Below, piece after piece: positions 8,246 through 16,479 of a stretch of DNA of 64,000 nucleotides (position 1 is the first letter of the stretch; the number at the start of each line of letters is the position of its first letter). The stretch is from contig CAVSBE010000008.1 in assembly GCA_963726135.1 (NCBI GenBank), positions 1,798,001-1,862,000 of the forward strand, read 5' to 3'. The DNA is from Bog-473 sp963726135. GTDB lineage: Bacteria; Actinomycetota; Acidimicrobiia; Acidimicrobiales; RAAP-2. The notes beneath the pieces were generated by a model. It saw only the letters and a list, made by a program, of their open reading frames with translations. It did no database searches and was not told the DNA's origin. The translations under genes and the position numbers were made by a program.

Positions 8246-9652
8246 CGCCGGAGGCCGTCTCGGGCTACCAGCGTGTCTCCTTGTGGTGGGAGGCCGTACC
8301 GGAGCCCCTGCCGTCGCGTCCGGCCCTGACCCAGGACCTCCAGGTCGACGTGTGCATCGTCGGCGGAGGCTTCACGGGCCTGTGGACGGCCCACTCGCTC
8401 GCGCGGGCCGATCCCGCGCTGACGCGTCGCCGTCGTCGAACGCGAGGTGGCTGGCTACGGCGCATCGGGCCGTAACGGCGGCTGGTGCTCCGCGCTGTTC
8501 GCCACGTCTGACGCCGCGCTCGCCCGTCTGCACGGTGCCGACGCCATGCACGCCATGCGGCGGGCACTGCAGCAGACCGTCGACGTGGTCGGCGCCAGCG
8601 CTGCGGCTGAGGGGATCGAGTGCCACTTCGCCAAGGGCGGGTCCGTGGACCTCGTGCGCAGCGAGGCTCAGCGGGCGCGGGCCCTGGCCGCGGTCGACCA
8701 GGCGCGTGCGCTCGGCATCCATGAGGAAGATCTGCGCTGGCTCGGTTCGGAGGAGACGCGGCAGCTGATCGGGGCCGCGGGAGCGCTCGGTGCGACGTTC
8801 ACGCCGCATTGCGCGGCACTGCAGCCGGCCCTCCTCGCCCGGGGACTGGCGGAAGCAGTCGAGCGACGAGGGGTCCGGGTCTACGAGCACACCGAGGCGC
8901 TCGACATACGGCCGGGCTCACCCGGGGCCGGCCCGTCAGTCTTGACCCGGGGTGGCACCGTGCACGCCGACGTCGTCGTCCGCGCCACTGAAGCCTGGAC
9001 GCCGACGCTACCCGGCTACCACCGGGACATCGTCCCGGTGTACTCCCTCATGGTGGCGACCGAGCCCCTCGACGAGAATTTCTGGTCCTCGGCCGGCCTG
9101 GGGGGCCGCGCCACCTTCGCCGACCACCGCCACATGATCATCTACGGACAACGCACGGCCGACGGCCGCATCGCGTTCGGTGGGCGAGGCGCGCCCTACC
9201 ACTACGGCTCGAGCGTGCGGGCCACCTTCGACACGGAGCCGAGGGTCCACGCGCTCCTGCGGCGCACGCTGACCGAGTTGTTCCCCGCCCTCGGGGAGAC
9301 CCGCTTCACGCATGCGTGGGGTGGCCCCCTCGGGATCTCGCGCGACTGGCACTCCTCGGTCGGCTTCGACCGCGGCACGGGGCTGGCCTGGGCGGGGGGA
9401 TACGTGGGCGACGGGGTCGCCACCACCAACCTGGCGGGTCGCACGCTGGCCGACCTCATCACCGGCGCCGACACGCGGCTGACGGGTCTCCCCTGGGTGG
9501 GACACCGGTCACCGCGCTGGGAGCCCGAGCCACTGCGCTGGCTGGGCGTCAACGCCGGCCTCTGGACCATGAAGCTGGCGGACCGCAGCGAGGCACGGCA
9601 CGGGCGCCCGAGCCGCATGGCGGGCGCCCTGGGCCGGCTCCTCGGGCAGTGA
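8230..9652 (+). CDS. PuuB-like FAD-dependent amine oxidoreductase, frame interrupted
   Basis: DAO-family flavoenzyme resembling gamma-glutamylputrescine oxidase. The GTG start at 8230 overlaps the aminotransferase end by 16 nt. The N-terminal FAD-binding glycine motif (DVCIVGGGFTGLWTA) is in one frame. The rest, starting EREVAGYGASGRNGG and running to the C-terminal WAGGYVGDGVATTNLAGR, is in the +1 frame. A single extra base near 8421-8422 (ctg-a-cgcgtc) accounts for this; removing it gives an uninterrupted protein of about 473 residues. No other damage is visible, so a sequencing indel is more likely than a true pseudogene. The role would be oxidative deamination of an amine to an aldehyde for the nearby dehydrogenase. 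Confidence 0.82.
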
Positions 9653-9671
9653 TCGGTGTCACAATCTCCGC

Positions 9672-10124
9672 GTGCACGAGACAGCCGCCGAGGCGATCAC
9701 GAAGCTGGTCTACACGTACGCCGAGCGGATCGACACCGGCGACTTCGCCGGCGTGGGTGAGCTCCTGGACCACGCCACCCTCACCTTCGAGGGATTCGGC
9801 GACGCGGTGGCGGGCCGGGAGTCCATCGAGGGCCTGTACACGCGGACCACGCGGCGCTACGAGGACGGGACGCCCCGGACGAAGCACCTGATGACGAACG
9901 TGATCGTCGACGTGGCCGACGACGGCGCGGCAGCATCGAGCCGCTCGTACTTCACCGTGCTCCAGGCGGTGCCTGGTTCGCTCGCCCTGCAGCCGGTGAT
10001 CGCCGGCCGCTACCGACACACCTACGAGCGGGTCGGGGACCACTGGCGGGTGGCGACGATGCACATCACGATCGACCTCACCGGCGACCTCACGCATCAC
10101 CTGCTCTTCGACCTCGCGCCATGA
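9672..10124 (+). CDS. SnoaL-like/NTF2-fold protein
   Basis: A 150-residue protein of the NTF2-like fold, SnoaL_4 type. It has an N-terminal helix pair (ITKLVYTYAERIDTGDFAGV), a central strand segment with a GRESIEGLY motif, and C-terminal beta strands (YRHTYERVGDHWRVATM). Members include ring-hydroxylating dioxygenase beta-like subunits, polyketide cyclases and dehydratases; no catalytic assignment can be made here. The start is GTG at 9672, 19 nt after the amine oxidase stop. It overlaps the next gene by 4 nt (ATGA), so they are translationally coupled. Confidence 0.75.
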   Translation: MHETAAEAITKLVYTYAERIDTGDFAGVGELLDHATLTFEGFGDAVAGRESIEGLYTRTTRRYEDGTPRTKHLMTNVIVDVADDGAAASSRSYFTVLQAVPGSLALQPVIAGRYRHTYERVGDHWRVATMHITIDLTGDLTHHLLFDLAP

Positions 10125-10612
10125 AGCTGTCCCTCGTCTACGGCTGGGACTGTGCTCCCGAGACGTTCTGGGCCCTCTACTTCGACCCGGACTTCGCCGT
10201 CCGGCTCCATCTCGAGGCCCTCGGCTCGACGTCTGCCGTCGTGGTGTCCCAGGAGGGCGATCTCTCGAGCGGCCTGGTCCGGACTCTTCGTTACGGCCAG
10301 CGCCCCAACATGCCGGGCCCGGTCCGCAAAATCTTCGGGGAAGAGATCTCGACGACGGAGGTCACCACCTTCGATCCGGTGGCCTCGAAGGCGACCTTCA
10401 CCATGACGCCGGGCACGATGGCCGACAAGACGAAGATCGAGGGCTCCATCGCGCTCTCCCGCGAAGACGGCAGCACCGTCGAGACGTTCTCGCTCGACGC
10501 CCGGGTCAAGATCTTCGGGGCCGGCCCGGTCGTCGAACGGTTCATCGAGCACCAGGCGCGTGCGATGCAGGATGCCGCGGTGGCGTTCATGCGCCCCGAA
10601 CTGGAGCGCTGA
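10121..10612 (+). CDS. DUF2505 family protein
   Basis: A 163-residue actinobacterial DUF2505 protein, a family related to the SRPBCC/START lipid-binding fold. It begins MKLSLVYGWDCAPETFWALYFD and has the repeated beta-strand pattern ending in a long C-terminal helix (VVERFIEHQARAMQDAA). The function of the family is unknown; binding of a hydrophobic ligand is an inference from the fold. The start ATG overlaps the stop of the upstream SnoaL-like gene (ATGA). A 256-nt gap with no clear gene follows before the permease. Confidence 0.75.
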   Translation: MKLSLVYGWDCAPETFWALYFDPDFAVRLHLEALGSTSAVVVSQEGDLSSGLVRTLRYGQRPNMPGPVRKIFGEEISTTEVTTFDPVASKATFTMTPGTMADKTKIEGSIALSREDGSTVETFSLDARVKIFGAGPVVERFIEHQARAMQDAAVAFMRPELER

Positions 10613-10868
10613 CCGACCCTTTCTCCATCATCCGCCACGGCCGTTCCGTACAGCCCCGGACTTCCCCGAGTCCGAAGAGGTTCCGCAGACCATGAGCGCT
10701 CCGTTGACGGACCGTGTTCTACTCGACCGTCGTCGGCACGCACCGCCCGACGGACACTTGACCAGGTGGCCCGTCAGCCCACAAGCTGCGGTCGGCCATC
10801 CCAGGGTCGGGCCGCGGAGAGCGTCCATGATGTCTCCGCAGAGGCGCACAACGAGGGAGGTACATGCG

Positions 10869-12380
10869 GTGGCGATCGCCGAGGATCTCGCGATCATTCA
10901 CGATTCAGAGGTCCACGGGGCACTCCACGTCGAGCAACACGGGATCGACTACATCCCCGCGAGCGAGCGCTGGGCCACCCCGAGGGACATTGGCGCGATG
11001 TGGGCCGGCGCGAGCGTGCAGGTCGAGTACTTCATCTACGGGGCCATCCTGATGACCTTCGGGCTGACCTTCGCCCAGGTCCTGATCGTCATCGTCCTCG
11101 GCAACCTGTCCTACTTCCTGCTCGGGCTGTGCTCGCTGCAGGGGCCCAACGCCGGCACGACCGTCTTTGCGATCAACCGGGCCCCTTTCGGGCCCAACGG
11201 CTCGAGACCGATCTCGGTCTTCAACTGGCTCACGCAGATCGGTTTCGAGGTCGAGGGGCTCATCCTCATCGTCGGCGCCGGTCTCGTCCTCATGATCAAG
11301 GCGGGGTACCTGCCCGGCGACCCAGCCAAGGTGATCCTCGTCATCGGGGCCGTGCTGGTGCAGGGCATCCTGCCCTTCCTCGGCCACGCCGCCATCGTGA
11401 AGACACTGCGCCTGCTCGTGCTCCCCTTTGTCGTCCTGTTCGCCGTCATGTTGGGCTTCGCGATCCCGCACGCCAATCTGCACGTCGTCAAGAACAGCGG
11501 GGACTGGCAGGCCTTCACCGAGGCGCTCGCCTTTACCATCGCCCTGAGCGGCCTGGGCTGGACCGAGAACGGCAACGACTACACCCGCTACTGCCCGTCG
11601 GACACGTCCAAGAAGGGCATCGTCGGCTGGGTCTTCCTCGGCACGGCCGTACCGGAGATCCTCATCATGACGCTCGGCGCGGTGGTGGGCACCTTCGTCC
11701 TGAACATCGGCACGGGGGCCGGTGGGTTCCTCCCCTTTGCCCACCAGCACGCAATCCCGTCCTGGTTCGTCGTGGTGTTCCTCGTCTTCGCAGCGGTGCA
11801 GATCTTCGGCGTCAACAGCCTTGACATGTACTCCTCCGGCGTCACGCTCCAGGCCATCGGGGCCCCGGTCAAGCGCTATCACGCGGTGCTCATCGACTGC
11901 GTCATCGCCCTCGGCATCACCATGTGGGCCATCTTCAGCGGCTCCTTCACCGAGTACCTGTCCGACTTCGTCGACCTCGTGATCGTCTGGATCGCGCCCT
12001 GGAGCGCCATCTTCCTCGTCGACTGGGCCCTCCGGCGCTACCGCTACGTGCCCAGCGAGCTGCAGAAGACGGGCCGGGAATCGCTGTACTGGCGCAGGGG
12101 CGGCGTCAACTGGGCGGCCGTCGTCGCCCAGGTGGTCGGCATGTACGCCGCCATCTCGGCGCTCTACGTCAACCCGACCTACTACTTCCGCGTCCCGCGC
12201 TGGGTGAACGAGGTGACCGACCACACGCAGGACGCCTACCACTACGGGGGGGACTTCAGCATCTTCCTCGGCATGGGGGTGGCCGCGCTGGCCTACCTCG
12301 TGCTGGCCTCACGCACGGTGCGGCGGGAGGCCGACGCGCAGGACGCCCTGCTGAAAGCGGAAGGGTTGCCCGTGGCCTGA
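10869..12380 (+). CDS. NCS1 family nucleobase (cytosine/purine) permease
   Basis: A 503-residue polytopic membrane protein of the nucleobase:cation symporter-1 family, related to cytosine permease CodB. About 12 hydrophobic segments are visible, from EYFIYGAILMTFGLTFA to FLGMGVAALAYLVLAS. The family's NxG-rich segments (GLCSLQGPNAGTTVFAINRAPFGPNG, ENGNDYTRYCP) are present. I chose the GTG at 10869 because GGGAGGT lies 7 nt upstream; the open frame continues further 5' (ATG at 10692), but that part is Arg/Pro-rich and unlike the family. It is convergent with a phosphoribosyltransferase, suggesting purine/pyrimidine base uptake and salvage. Confidence 0.88.
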   Translation: MAIAEDLAIIHDSEVHGALHVEQHGIDYIPASERWATPRDIGAMWAGASVQVEYFIYGAILMTFGLTFAQVLIVIVLGNLSYFLLGLCSLQGPNAGTTVFAINRAPFGPNGSRPISVFNWLTQIGFEVEGLILIVGAGLVLMIKAGYLPGDPAKVILVIGAVLVQGILPFLGHAAIVKTLRLLVLPFVVLFAVMLGFAIPHANLHVVKNSGDWQAFTEALAFTIALSGLGWTENGNDYTRYCPSDTSKKGIVGWVFLGTAVPEILIMTLGAVVGTFVLNIGTGAGGFLPFAHQHAIPSWFVVVFLVFAAVQIFGVNSLDMYSSGVTLQAIGAPVKRYHAVLIDCVIALGITMWAIFSGSFTEYLSDFVDLVIVWIAPWSAIFLVDWALRRYRYVPSELQKTGRESLYWRRGGVNWAAVVAQVVGMYAAISALYVNPTYYFRVPRWVNEVTDHTQDAYHYGGDFSIFLGMGVAALAYLVLASRTVRREADAQDALLKAEGLPVA

Positions 12381-12441
12381 CGTGGTCCGTGCGGCAGGTG
12401 CGGCGTGATCGAGGTGCGAGGCGACCCAGGGGTCTGGACCG

Positions 12442-12480
12442 TTTCAAGAACTCTCCACAGATCTGTTGAGAGTTTTGAAA
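12442..12480. repeat. long AT-rich palindrome between convergent genes
   Basis: A near-perfect palindrome centred on ACAGATCTGT. The outer arms CAAgAACTCTC and GAGAGTTTTG pair with one bulged G, giving roughly 18 base pairs with a single mismatch. It lies between the 3' ends of the convergent permease and phosphoribosyltransferase genes, so a bidirectional terminator is one reading. There is no clean U-run outside the stem on either strand. Its right arm, GTTGAGAGTTTTGAAAA, matches the right arm of the palindrome at 55061-55099 at 14 of 17 positions, so it may instead be a dispersed element or protein-binding site. Confidence 0.55.
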
Positions 12481-12548
12481 ACAACGGCCGGGGCCGGCCC
12501 TGGCAATCAGGCAATGCCGGTCGGACGGCCCGGACGAGCCGAGCCGCT

Positions 12549-13166
12549 TCAGCCCCAGTCCTCGACCAGGCCTCCGTCGCCGTCGGGGTGGAACAGGGGC
12601 ATGGCACCGAGGGTGCGGACCAGGGACGCGTCCTCGCCCAGCGCCGTTCTCCAGGCGCCGCCCTCGGTCATGAGCGTCCCGATGACCACTGGCTGGGCGT
12701 CCATGCGGCGCACGAGGCGCAGGGCGGAAGACAGCGAGGCCCCGGTGGAGATGACGTCGTCGACGACGGCGACCCGCCGGCCCCGTACGGCGTCGACGCG
12801 CGCCGGGTCCACACGGAGGCGCTGCGGCTTGTCGGTGGTGATGGAGTACACCGGTTCGGACCACGTCTCGCCCAGGTGGATCTTGGGCGTCTTGTGCAGG
12901 ATCACGTAGTCGTCCAGCCCGAGAGCACGGCTGGCCTCGATGGCGAGCGGGATCCCCATCGTCGCGACGGACACGACGATCTCGGGCTCGGCCGATCGCA
13001 TCAGCTCGGCCAGCTCGCGGCCCGCCGTCTCGGCGAAGGCGACACCCAGGTCCACACAGATGAGCAGGGCGATGGTCAGCTCGTCGGAGAGCGGGACGAG
13101 CGGGAGCTCCATCGTCTGGCTCCCGACGGTGGTCGTGTAGGTGCGATCGCCAGGCGTGGACATCAC
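12549..13166 (-). CDS. phosphoribosyltransferase (adenine/orotate PRT-like)
   Basis: A 205-residue type I phosphoribosyltransferase. The PRPP-binding loop is VAVVDDVISTGAS (about 125-137), preceded by the hood/core region with VVSVATMGIPLA and by the flexible loop HKTPKIHLGETWSEPVYS. These enzymes join a free nucleobase to PRPP to make a nucleotide. The specific base is not evident; adenine-, xanthine- and orotate-type members share these motifs. GGGGGACGTG just upstream of the ATG supports the start at 13166. Its convergent neighbour is a nucleobase permease, which fits a salvage function in the cytoplasm. Confidence 0.82.
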   Translation of the reverse strand: MMSTPGDRTYTTTVGSQTMELPLVPLSDELTIALLICVDLGVAFAETAGRELAELMRSAEPEIVVSVATMGIPLAIEASRALGLDDYVILHKTPKIHLGETWSEPVYSITTDKPQRLRVDPARVDAVRGRRVAVVDDVISTGASLSSALRLVRRMDAQPVVIGTLMTEGGAWRTALGEDASLVRTLGAMPLFHPDGDGGLVEDWG

Positions 13167-13216
13167 GTCCCCGCCAGCTTACGTCTCTGGGCTGAAGACA
13201 TCGGCGCCCTGATGAG

Positions 13217-13484
13217 GTGATCTTCTTCCTGCGCGCCGACGACGCCATCCTGAACATGGTCGTCCTGCCAGGGGCGTCGGAGCACCCCGGCGGCGACACC
13301 ATCCATCTCGACGTGCTCAACGGCGCGGCCAAGCGGGTATTCGCACAGCTCCGCGTACTCGGCATCGTGGAGCGTGGATCCGTCTTCGCTGAGACGGTGG
13401 ACACCTGGCTCGATCCTGATCGTCGTCGGGATGATCATGCTCGTCGTCCAGAAGCGGATCTGGGACCACGTGACGCCGGCCTGA
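13217..13484 (+). pseudogene. fragment resembling DUF389 N-terminal domain, frameshifted
   Basis: From a GTG at 13217 about 63 residues (FFLRADDAILNMVVLPGAS, GGDTIHLDVLNGAAKRVF, ETVDTW) resemble the soluble N-terminal domain of DUF389 membrane proteins, with the typical VVLPGA and GD-x5-DV pattern. The original frame then becomes Arg-rich. The +1 frame at about 13410 instead gives a hydrophobic helix (ILIVVGMIMLVV) ending in TGA at 13484. The rest of a DUF389 protein (several membrane segments) is absent. This looks like a decayed remnant with a frameshift. The family match is by eye only, and a short unrelated one-helix protein remains possible. Confidence 0.4.
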
Positions 13485-13530
13485 TCACCCTGCTGGGGTG
13501 ATCACATCTTGCAGTTGGCTGAGTGGAGAA

Positions 13531-14304
13531 TCAGAGGCCCGGGCTGCTCTGCATGATCCCGCCGTCGGCGAAGATGGTCGTCGCCGTGACGTAGCTGGCG
13601 CCGTCACCGGCCAGAAAGGCCACCACCGAAGCGATCTCCTCGGGCTCGGCCATGCGGCCGATCGGGATGGCGCTGTTCAACTTGGCCAGCGCCGCGGGGT
13701 CGTTGATCGTCTGCGCATTGATCGGCGTGTTCACGGCACCAGGCCCGACACCGACGACGCAGATGTTGTGGGGGGCGAGTTCCACACCGGCGGTCCTCGT
13801 CAGCATGCGCATGCCGCCCTTGGAGAGGCAGTAGGGGGTGTTGCCCGGCATGGGCCAGTCCTCGTGGACCGACGTCATGTTGATGATGCGGCCCCCGCCG
13901 CCCTGGGCGATCATCTGCTTGGCCGCCAGCTGGGTGCCGAAGAACGCGCTCTTCAGGTTCACCGCGATGACCTTCTCGAACTGCCCCTCAGTGGTGTCGA
14001 GCACCGAGGTGCGCGTCTCGATCCCGGCGTTGTTGACCATGACGTCGAGCCGGCCGAAGTTGGACACCGCGGTATCGATCATGCGCTGGAGGTCCTCGAT
14101 CTTGGAGACGTCGGCTTCGACCCCGACCGCCGTGTCCCCCAGGCTGGCGATCTTGCGCTCCAGCTCCTCCTCCGCCTCCTCGTTGGCGACGTAGTCGATC
14201 ACGACCCTGGCCCCCTGCTCGGCCAGGGCCAGCACCACCGCCGCACCGATGCCGGTGTTCCCACCGGTCACGATTGCGACCTTGCCGTCCAGGTTCTCTG
14301 CCAT
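13531..14304 (-). CDS. SDR family oxidoreductase (glucose 1-dehydrogenase-like)
   Basis: Classical short-chain dehydrogenase/reductase of 257 residues. It has the cofactor motif TGGNTGIG (about 12-19), NNAG (about 89-92), the catalytic Ser in NMTSVHEDW and the Tyr/Lys pair YCLSK, followed by the usual VGPGAVNTP segment and a C-terminal ADGG motif. The ATG at 14304 (MAENLDGKVAIVTGG) is preceded by GGAGGTATGCC, so the longer upstream frame is not needed. It is divergent from the GH15 gene across 200 nt. The substrate is unknown; the closest-looking subgroup contains glucose 1-dehydrogenases and 3-oxoacyl reductases. Confidence 0.9.
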   Translation of the reverse strand: MAENLDGKVAIVTGGNTGIGAAVVLALAEQGARVVIDYVANEEAEEELERKIASLGDTAVGVEADVSKIEDLQRMIDTAVSNFGRLDVMVNNAGIETRTSVLDTTEGQFEKVIAVNLKSAFFGTQLAAKQMIAQGGGGRIINMTSVHEDWPMPGNTPYCLSKGGMRMLTRTAGVELAPHNICVVGVGPGAVNTPINAQTINDPAALAKLNSAIPIGRMAEPEEIASVVAFLAGDGASYVTATTIFADGGIMQSSPGL

Positions 14305-14435
14305 GGCATACCTCCGTGCGCCCGGGGCGGGGCGTGTCTTGAGTGATGATCGCACGCTAGCGACTCGGGCGACTTCCTAGACGGGTCGAAATTCACCCAG
14401 GCGTCGATGCTGAGCGTTCGGCGTTCATTCGTTCG

Positions 14436-14452
14436 TCACCCTCCGAGGGTGA
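14436..14452. promoter_or_regulatory. perfect 17-bp palindrome upstream of GH15 gene
   Basis: TCACCCTC-C-GAGGGTGA is a perfect inverted repeat (8-bp arms, 1-bp centre). It is 52 nt upstream of the GH15 start, in the divergent intergenic region with the SDR gene. The position and symmetry suit a repressor or activator binding site. No regulator gene is adjacent. Confidence 0.45.
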
Positions 14453-14504
14453 TTTGCGCGTGGAGCCCTATTCATCGTCTGTCGTCTTCGTTAACGTCGA
14501 CGGC

Positions 14505-16391
14505 ATGACCGCGGACACTGCCGCCCCAGGGGAGGCTGAGATCTTCCCCCCAATTGCCGACTACGGGTTCATCTCGGACTGCGAGAACAGCTGTCTCGTG
14601 GCTCCAGACGGCTCCGTCGAGTGGTTGTGCCTCCCGCGGCCGGACTCACCGAGCGTCTTCGGCGCCCTCCTGGACCGCACGGCCGGCAACTTCCGCTTCG
14701 GTCCCACCGGCACCCTCGTGCCGCACCAGCGCCGCTATGTGCCCGGGACCATGGTGCTGGAGACGACCTGGCACACCCCGACGGGGTGGCTGCTCGTCGA
14801 GGACCTCCTCGTGGTGCAGCCCGTGACGGACGGGTCCCGGCGACCGGACTACCGCCGCGCCCCGGGCGACGCCGCAGCAACGGGCACCCTCCTGCGACTG
14901 GCGACGTGCATCGAGGGTCACGTCGAGGTCGTGGCCAACGTGGTCCCCATCTTCGAGTACGGGGTCCAGACCGGGATGTGGGACTACGAGGGCGACGGCT
15001 ACGAGACCATGACCGTCCGCCCCCCGGTCGGCGACCCCGTTCTCACCGTGAGCTCGACCATCCGCCTCGGCGCCGTCGGGGCCCGCTGCTACGGGCGCTC
15101 CACGCTGGAGAAGGGTCAGTCGGCCTTCGTCGCGCTGTCGTGGTCCGGCCACCGACCCACCGACATCGACCAAGCTCAGCAGCAGCTTGCCGCAACCGTC
15201 ACGTACTGGCGGGACTGGCTCTCCAACGGCACGTTCCCCGACCATCCCTGGCGCAGCTACTTGGAGCGTAGCGCCCTGACGCTCAAGGGACTGAGCTACG
15301 CGCCGACCGGCGCCGTCATGGCGGCCTCGACAACCTCGCTGCCCGAGACGCCCGGCGGCGCGCGCAACTGGGACTACCGCTTCACCTGGATCCGCGACTC
15401 GTCCTTCATGCTGCGCTCGCTGTACCGGCTCGGATTCGACTGGGAAGCCCTCGAGTACTTCGCCTTCATTATCGACGCGCTGGCCGGAGGGAGCGGCGAA
15501 TTCGAGCTGCAGATCATGTACGGCATCGACGGTCGAAAGGACCTGACCGAGCAGACCCTCGACCATCTGTCGGGCTGGCGGAACTCGCGACCGGTCCGCG
15601 TGGGCAACGGCGCCTGGGACCAACACCAGAACGACGTCTGGGGCATGCTCCTCGACGCGGTGGACATCCACCTCAAGCAGGGTGCGGCCCAGATCGTCAA
15701 ACCGATGTGGGAGGGCCTGGCCAAGATGGTGGAGGCGGCCATCGCGCACGCGGGGGACCCCGACCAGGGCATCTGGGAGATCCGGGGCGACCCCGAGCAC
15801 TTCACGGCGTCCAAGGTCCTGTGCTGGGTGGCCATGGACCGCGGCGCCGACATGGCCCGCATCCGCCAGGAACCCGACCGTGTCGAGGCGTGGCGCAAGG
15901 CGGCCGACGAGTTGAAGGCCGAGATCCTCGACCAGGGCGTCGACTCGAAGGGCCGGTTCCGTCAGGCCTACGGCAACGAGGAGCTCGACGCCTCGCTCCT
16001 CTTGATCCCGATCCTGGGCTTCCTGCCGCCCGACGACGAGCGGGTGCGGGCCACCGTGCTCGCCATCGCCGACGAGCTGACCGAGGACGGGCTGGTGCTG
16101 CGCTACAAGGTCGACACGACCGACACCGGGTTCGAGGGCAAGGAAGGAACCTTCACCATCTGCTCGTTCTGGCTCGTCACCGCGCTGGCCATGATCGGCG
16201 AGGCAGAGCGTGCCCGGGCCCTGTGCCAGAAGCTGCTCGCCTTCGCCGGGCCACTGCAGCTCTACGCCGAGGAGATCGACGCGGCCACGGGCGAGCATCT
16301 GGGCAATTTCCCCCAGGCTTTCACCCACCTGGCGCTGATCGACGCGGTCGGCCGGCTCATCGAGGCCGAGCGTGGCAACGCGCCGGTCTAG
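14505..16391 (+). CDS. glycoside hydrolase family 15 (trehalase/glucoamylase-like)
   Basis: A 628-residue protein with the GH15 two-part architecture. An N-terminal beta-sandwich (ADYGFISDCENSCLVAPDGS, VEWLCLPRPDSPSVFGALLD) is followed by an alpha/alpha-barrel containing RNWDYRFTWIRDSSFML, the general-acid region GIWEIRGDPEHFTASK and the late ASLLLIPILGFLPPDDER/GTFTICSFW segments. Mycobacterial proteins with this layout are trehalases, and others are glucoamylases or isomaltases, so the sugar substrate is not fixed. There is no signal peptide, indicating a cytoplasmic enzyme. I chose the ATG at 14505; a TTG 51 nt upstream is in frame, but the ATG matches the family N terminus better. Confidence 0.88.
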   Translation: MTADTAAPGEAEIFPPIADYGFISDCENSCLVAPDGSVEWLCLPRPDSPSVFGALLDRTAGNFRFGPTGTLVPHQRRYVPGTMVLETTWHTPTGWLLVEDLLVVQPVTDGSRRPDYRRAPGDAAATGTLLRLATCIEGHVEVVANVVPIFEYGVQTGMWDYEGDGYETMTVRPPVGDPVLTVSSTIRLGAVGARCYGRSTLEKGQSAFVALSWSGHRPTDIDQAQQQLAATVTYWRDWLSNGTFPDHPWRSYLERSALTLKGLSYAPTGAVMAASTTSLPETPGGARNWDYRFTWIRDSSFMLRSLYRLGFDWEALEYFAFIIDALAGGSGEFELQIMYGIDGRKDLTEQTLDHLSGWRNSRPVRVGNGAWDQHQNDVWGMLLDAVDIHLKQGAAQIVKPMWEGLAKMVEAAIAHAGDPDQGIWEIRGDPEHFTASKVLCWVAMDRGADMARIRQEPDRVEAWRKAADELKAEILDQGVDSKGRFRQAYGNEELDASLLLIPILGFLPPDDERVRATVLAIADELTEDGLVLRYKVDTTDTGFEGKEGTFTICSFWLVTALAMIGEAERARALCQKLLAFAGPLQLYAEEIDAATGEHLGNFPQAFTHLALIDAVGRLIEAERGNAPV

Positions 16392-16479
16392 TGAGCGCCG
16401 GAACTCACCCCTGAGTAATCGAGCAGAGTAACCGAGCACATCCGTCGCCCTGGACGAAACTGCGTGAGGAGGTCCTTCC

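Noticed and set aside
10905..12242. 445-residue leftward frame opposite the nucleobase permease
   Set aside because: Highly charged, no motifs, mirror of the permease codons.
13163..13438. 91-residue leftward frame opposite the DUF389-like fragment
   Set aside because: It would overlap the phosphoribosyltransferase start, and it has no recognisable pattern.
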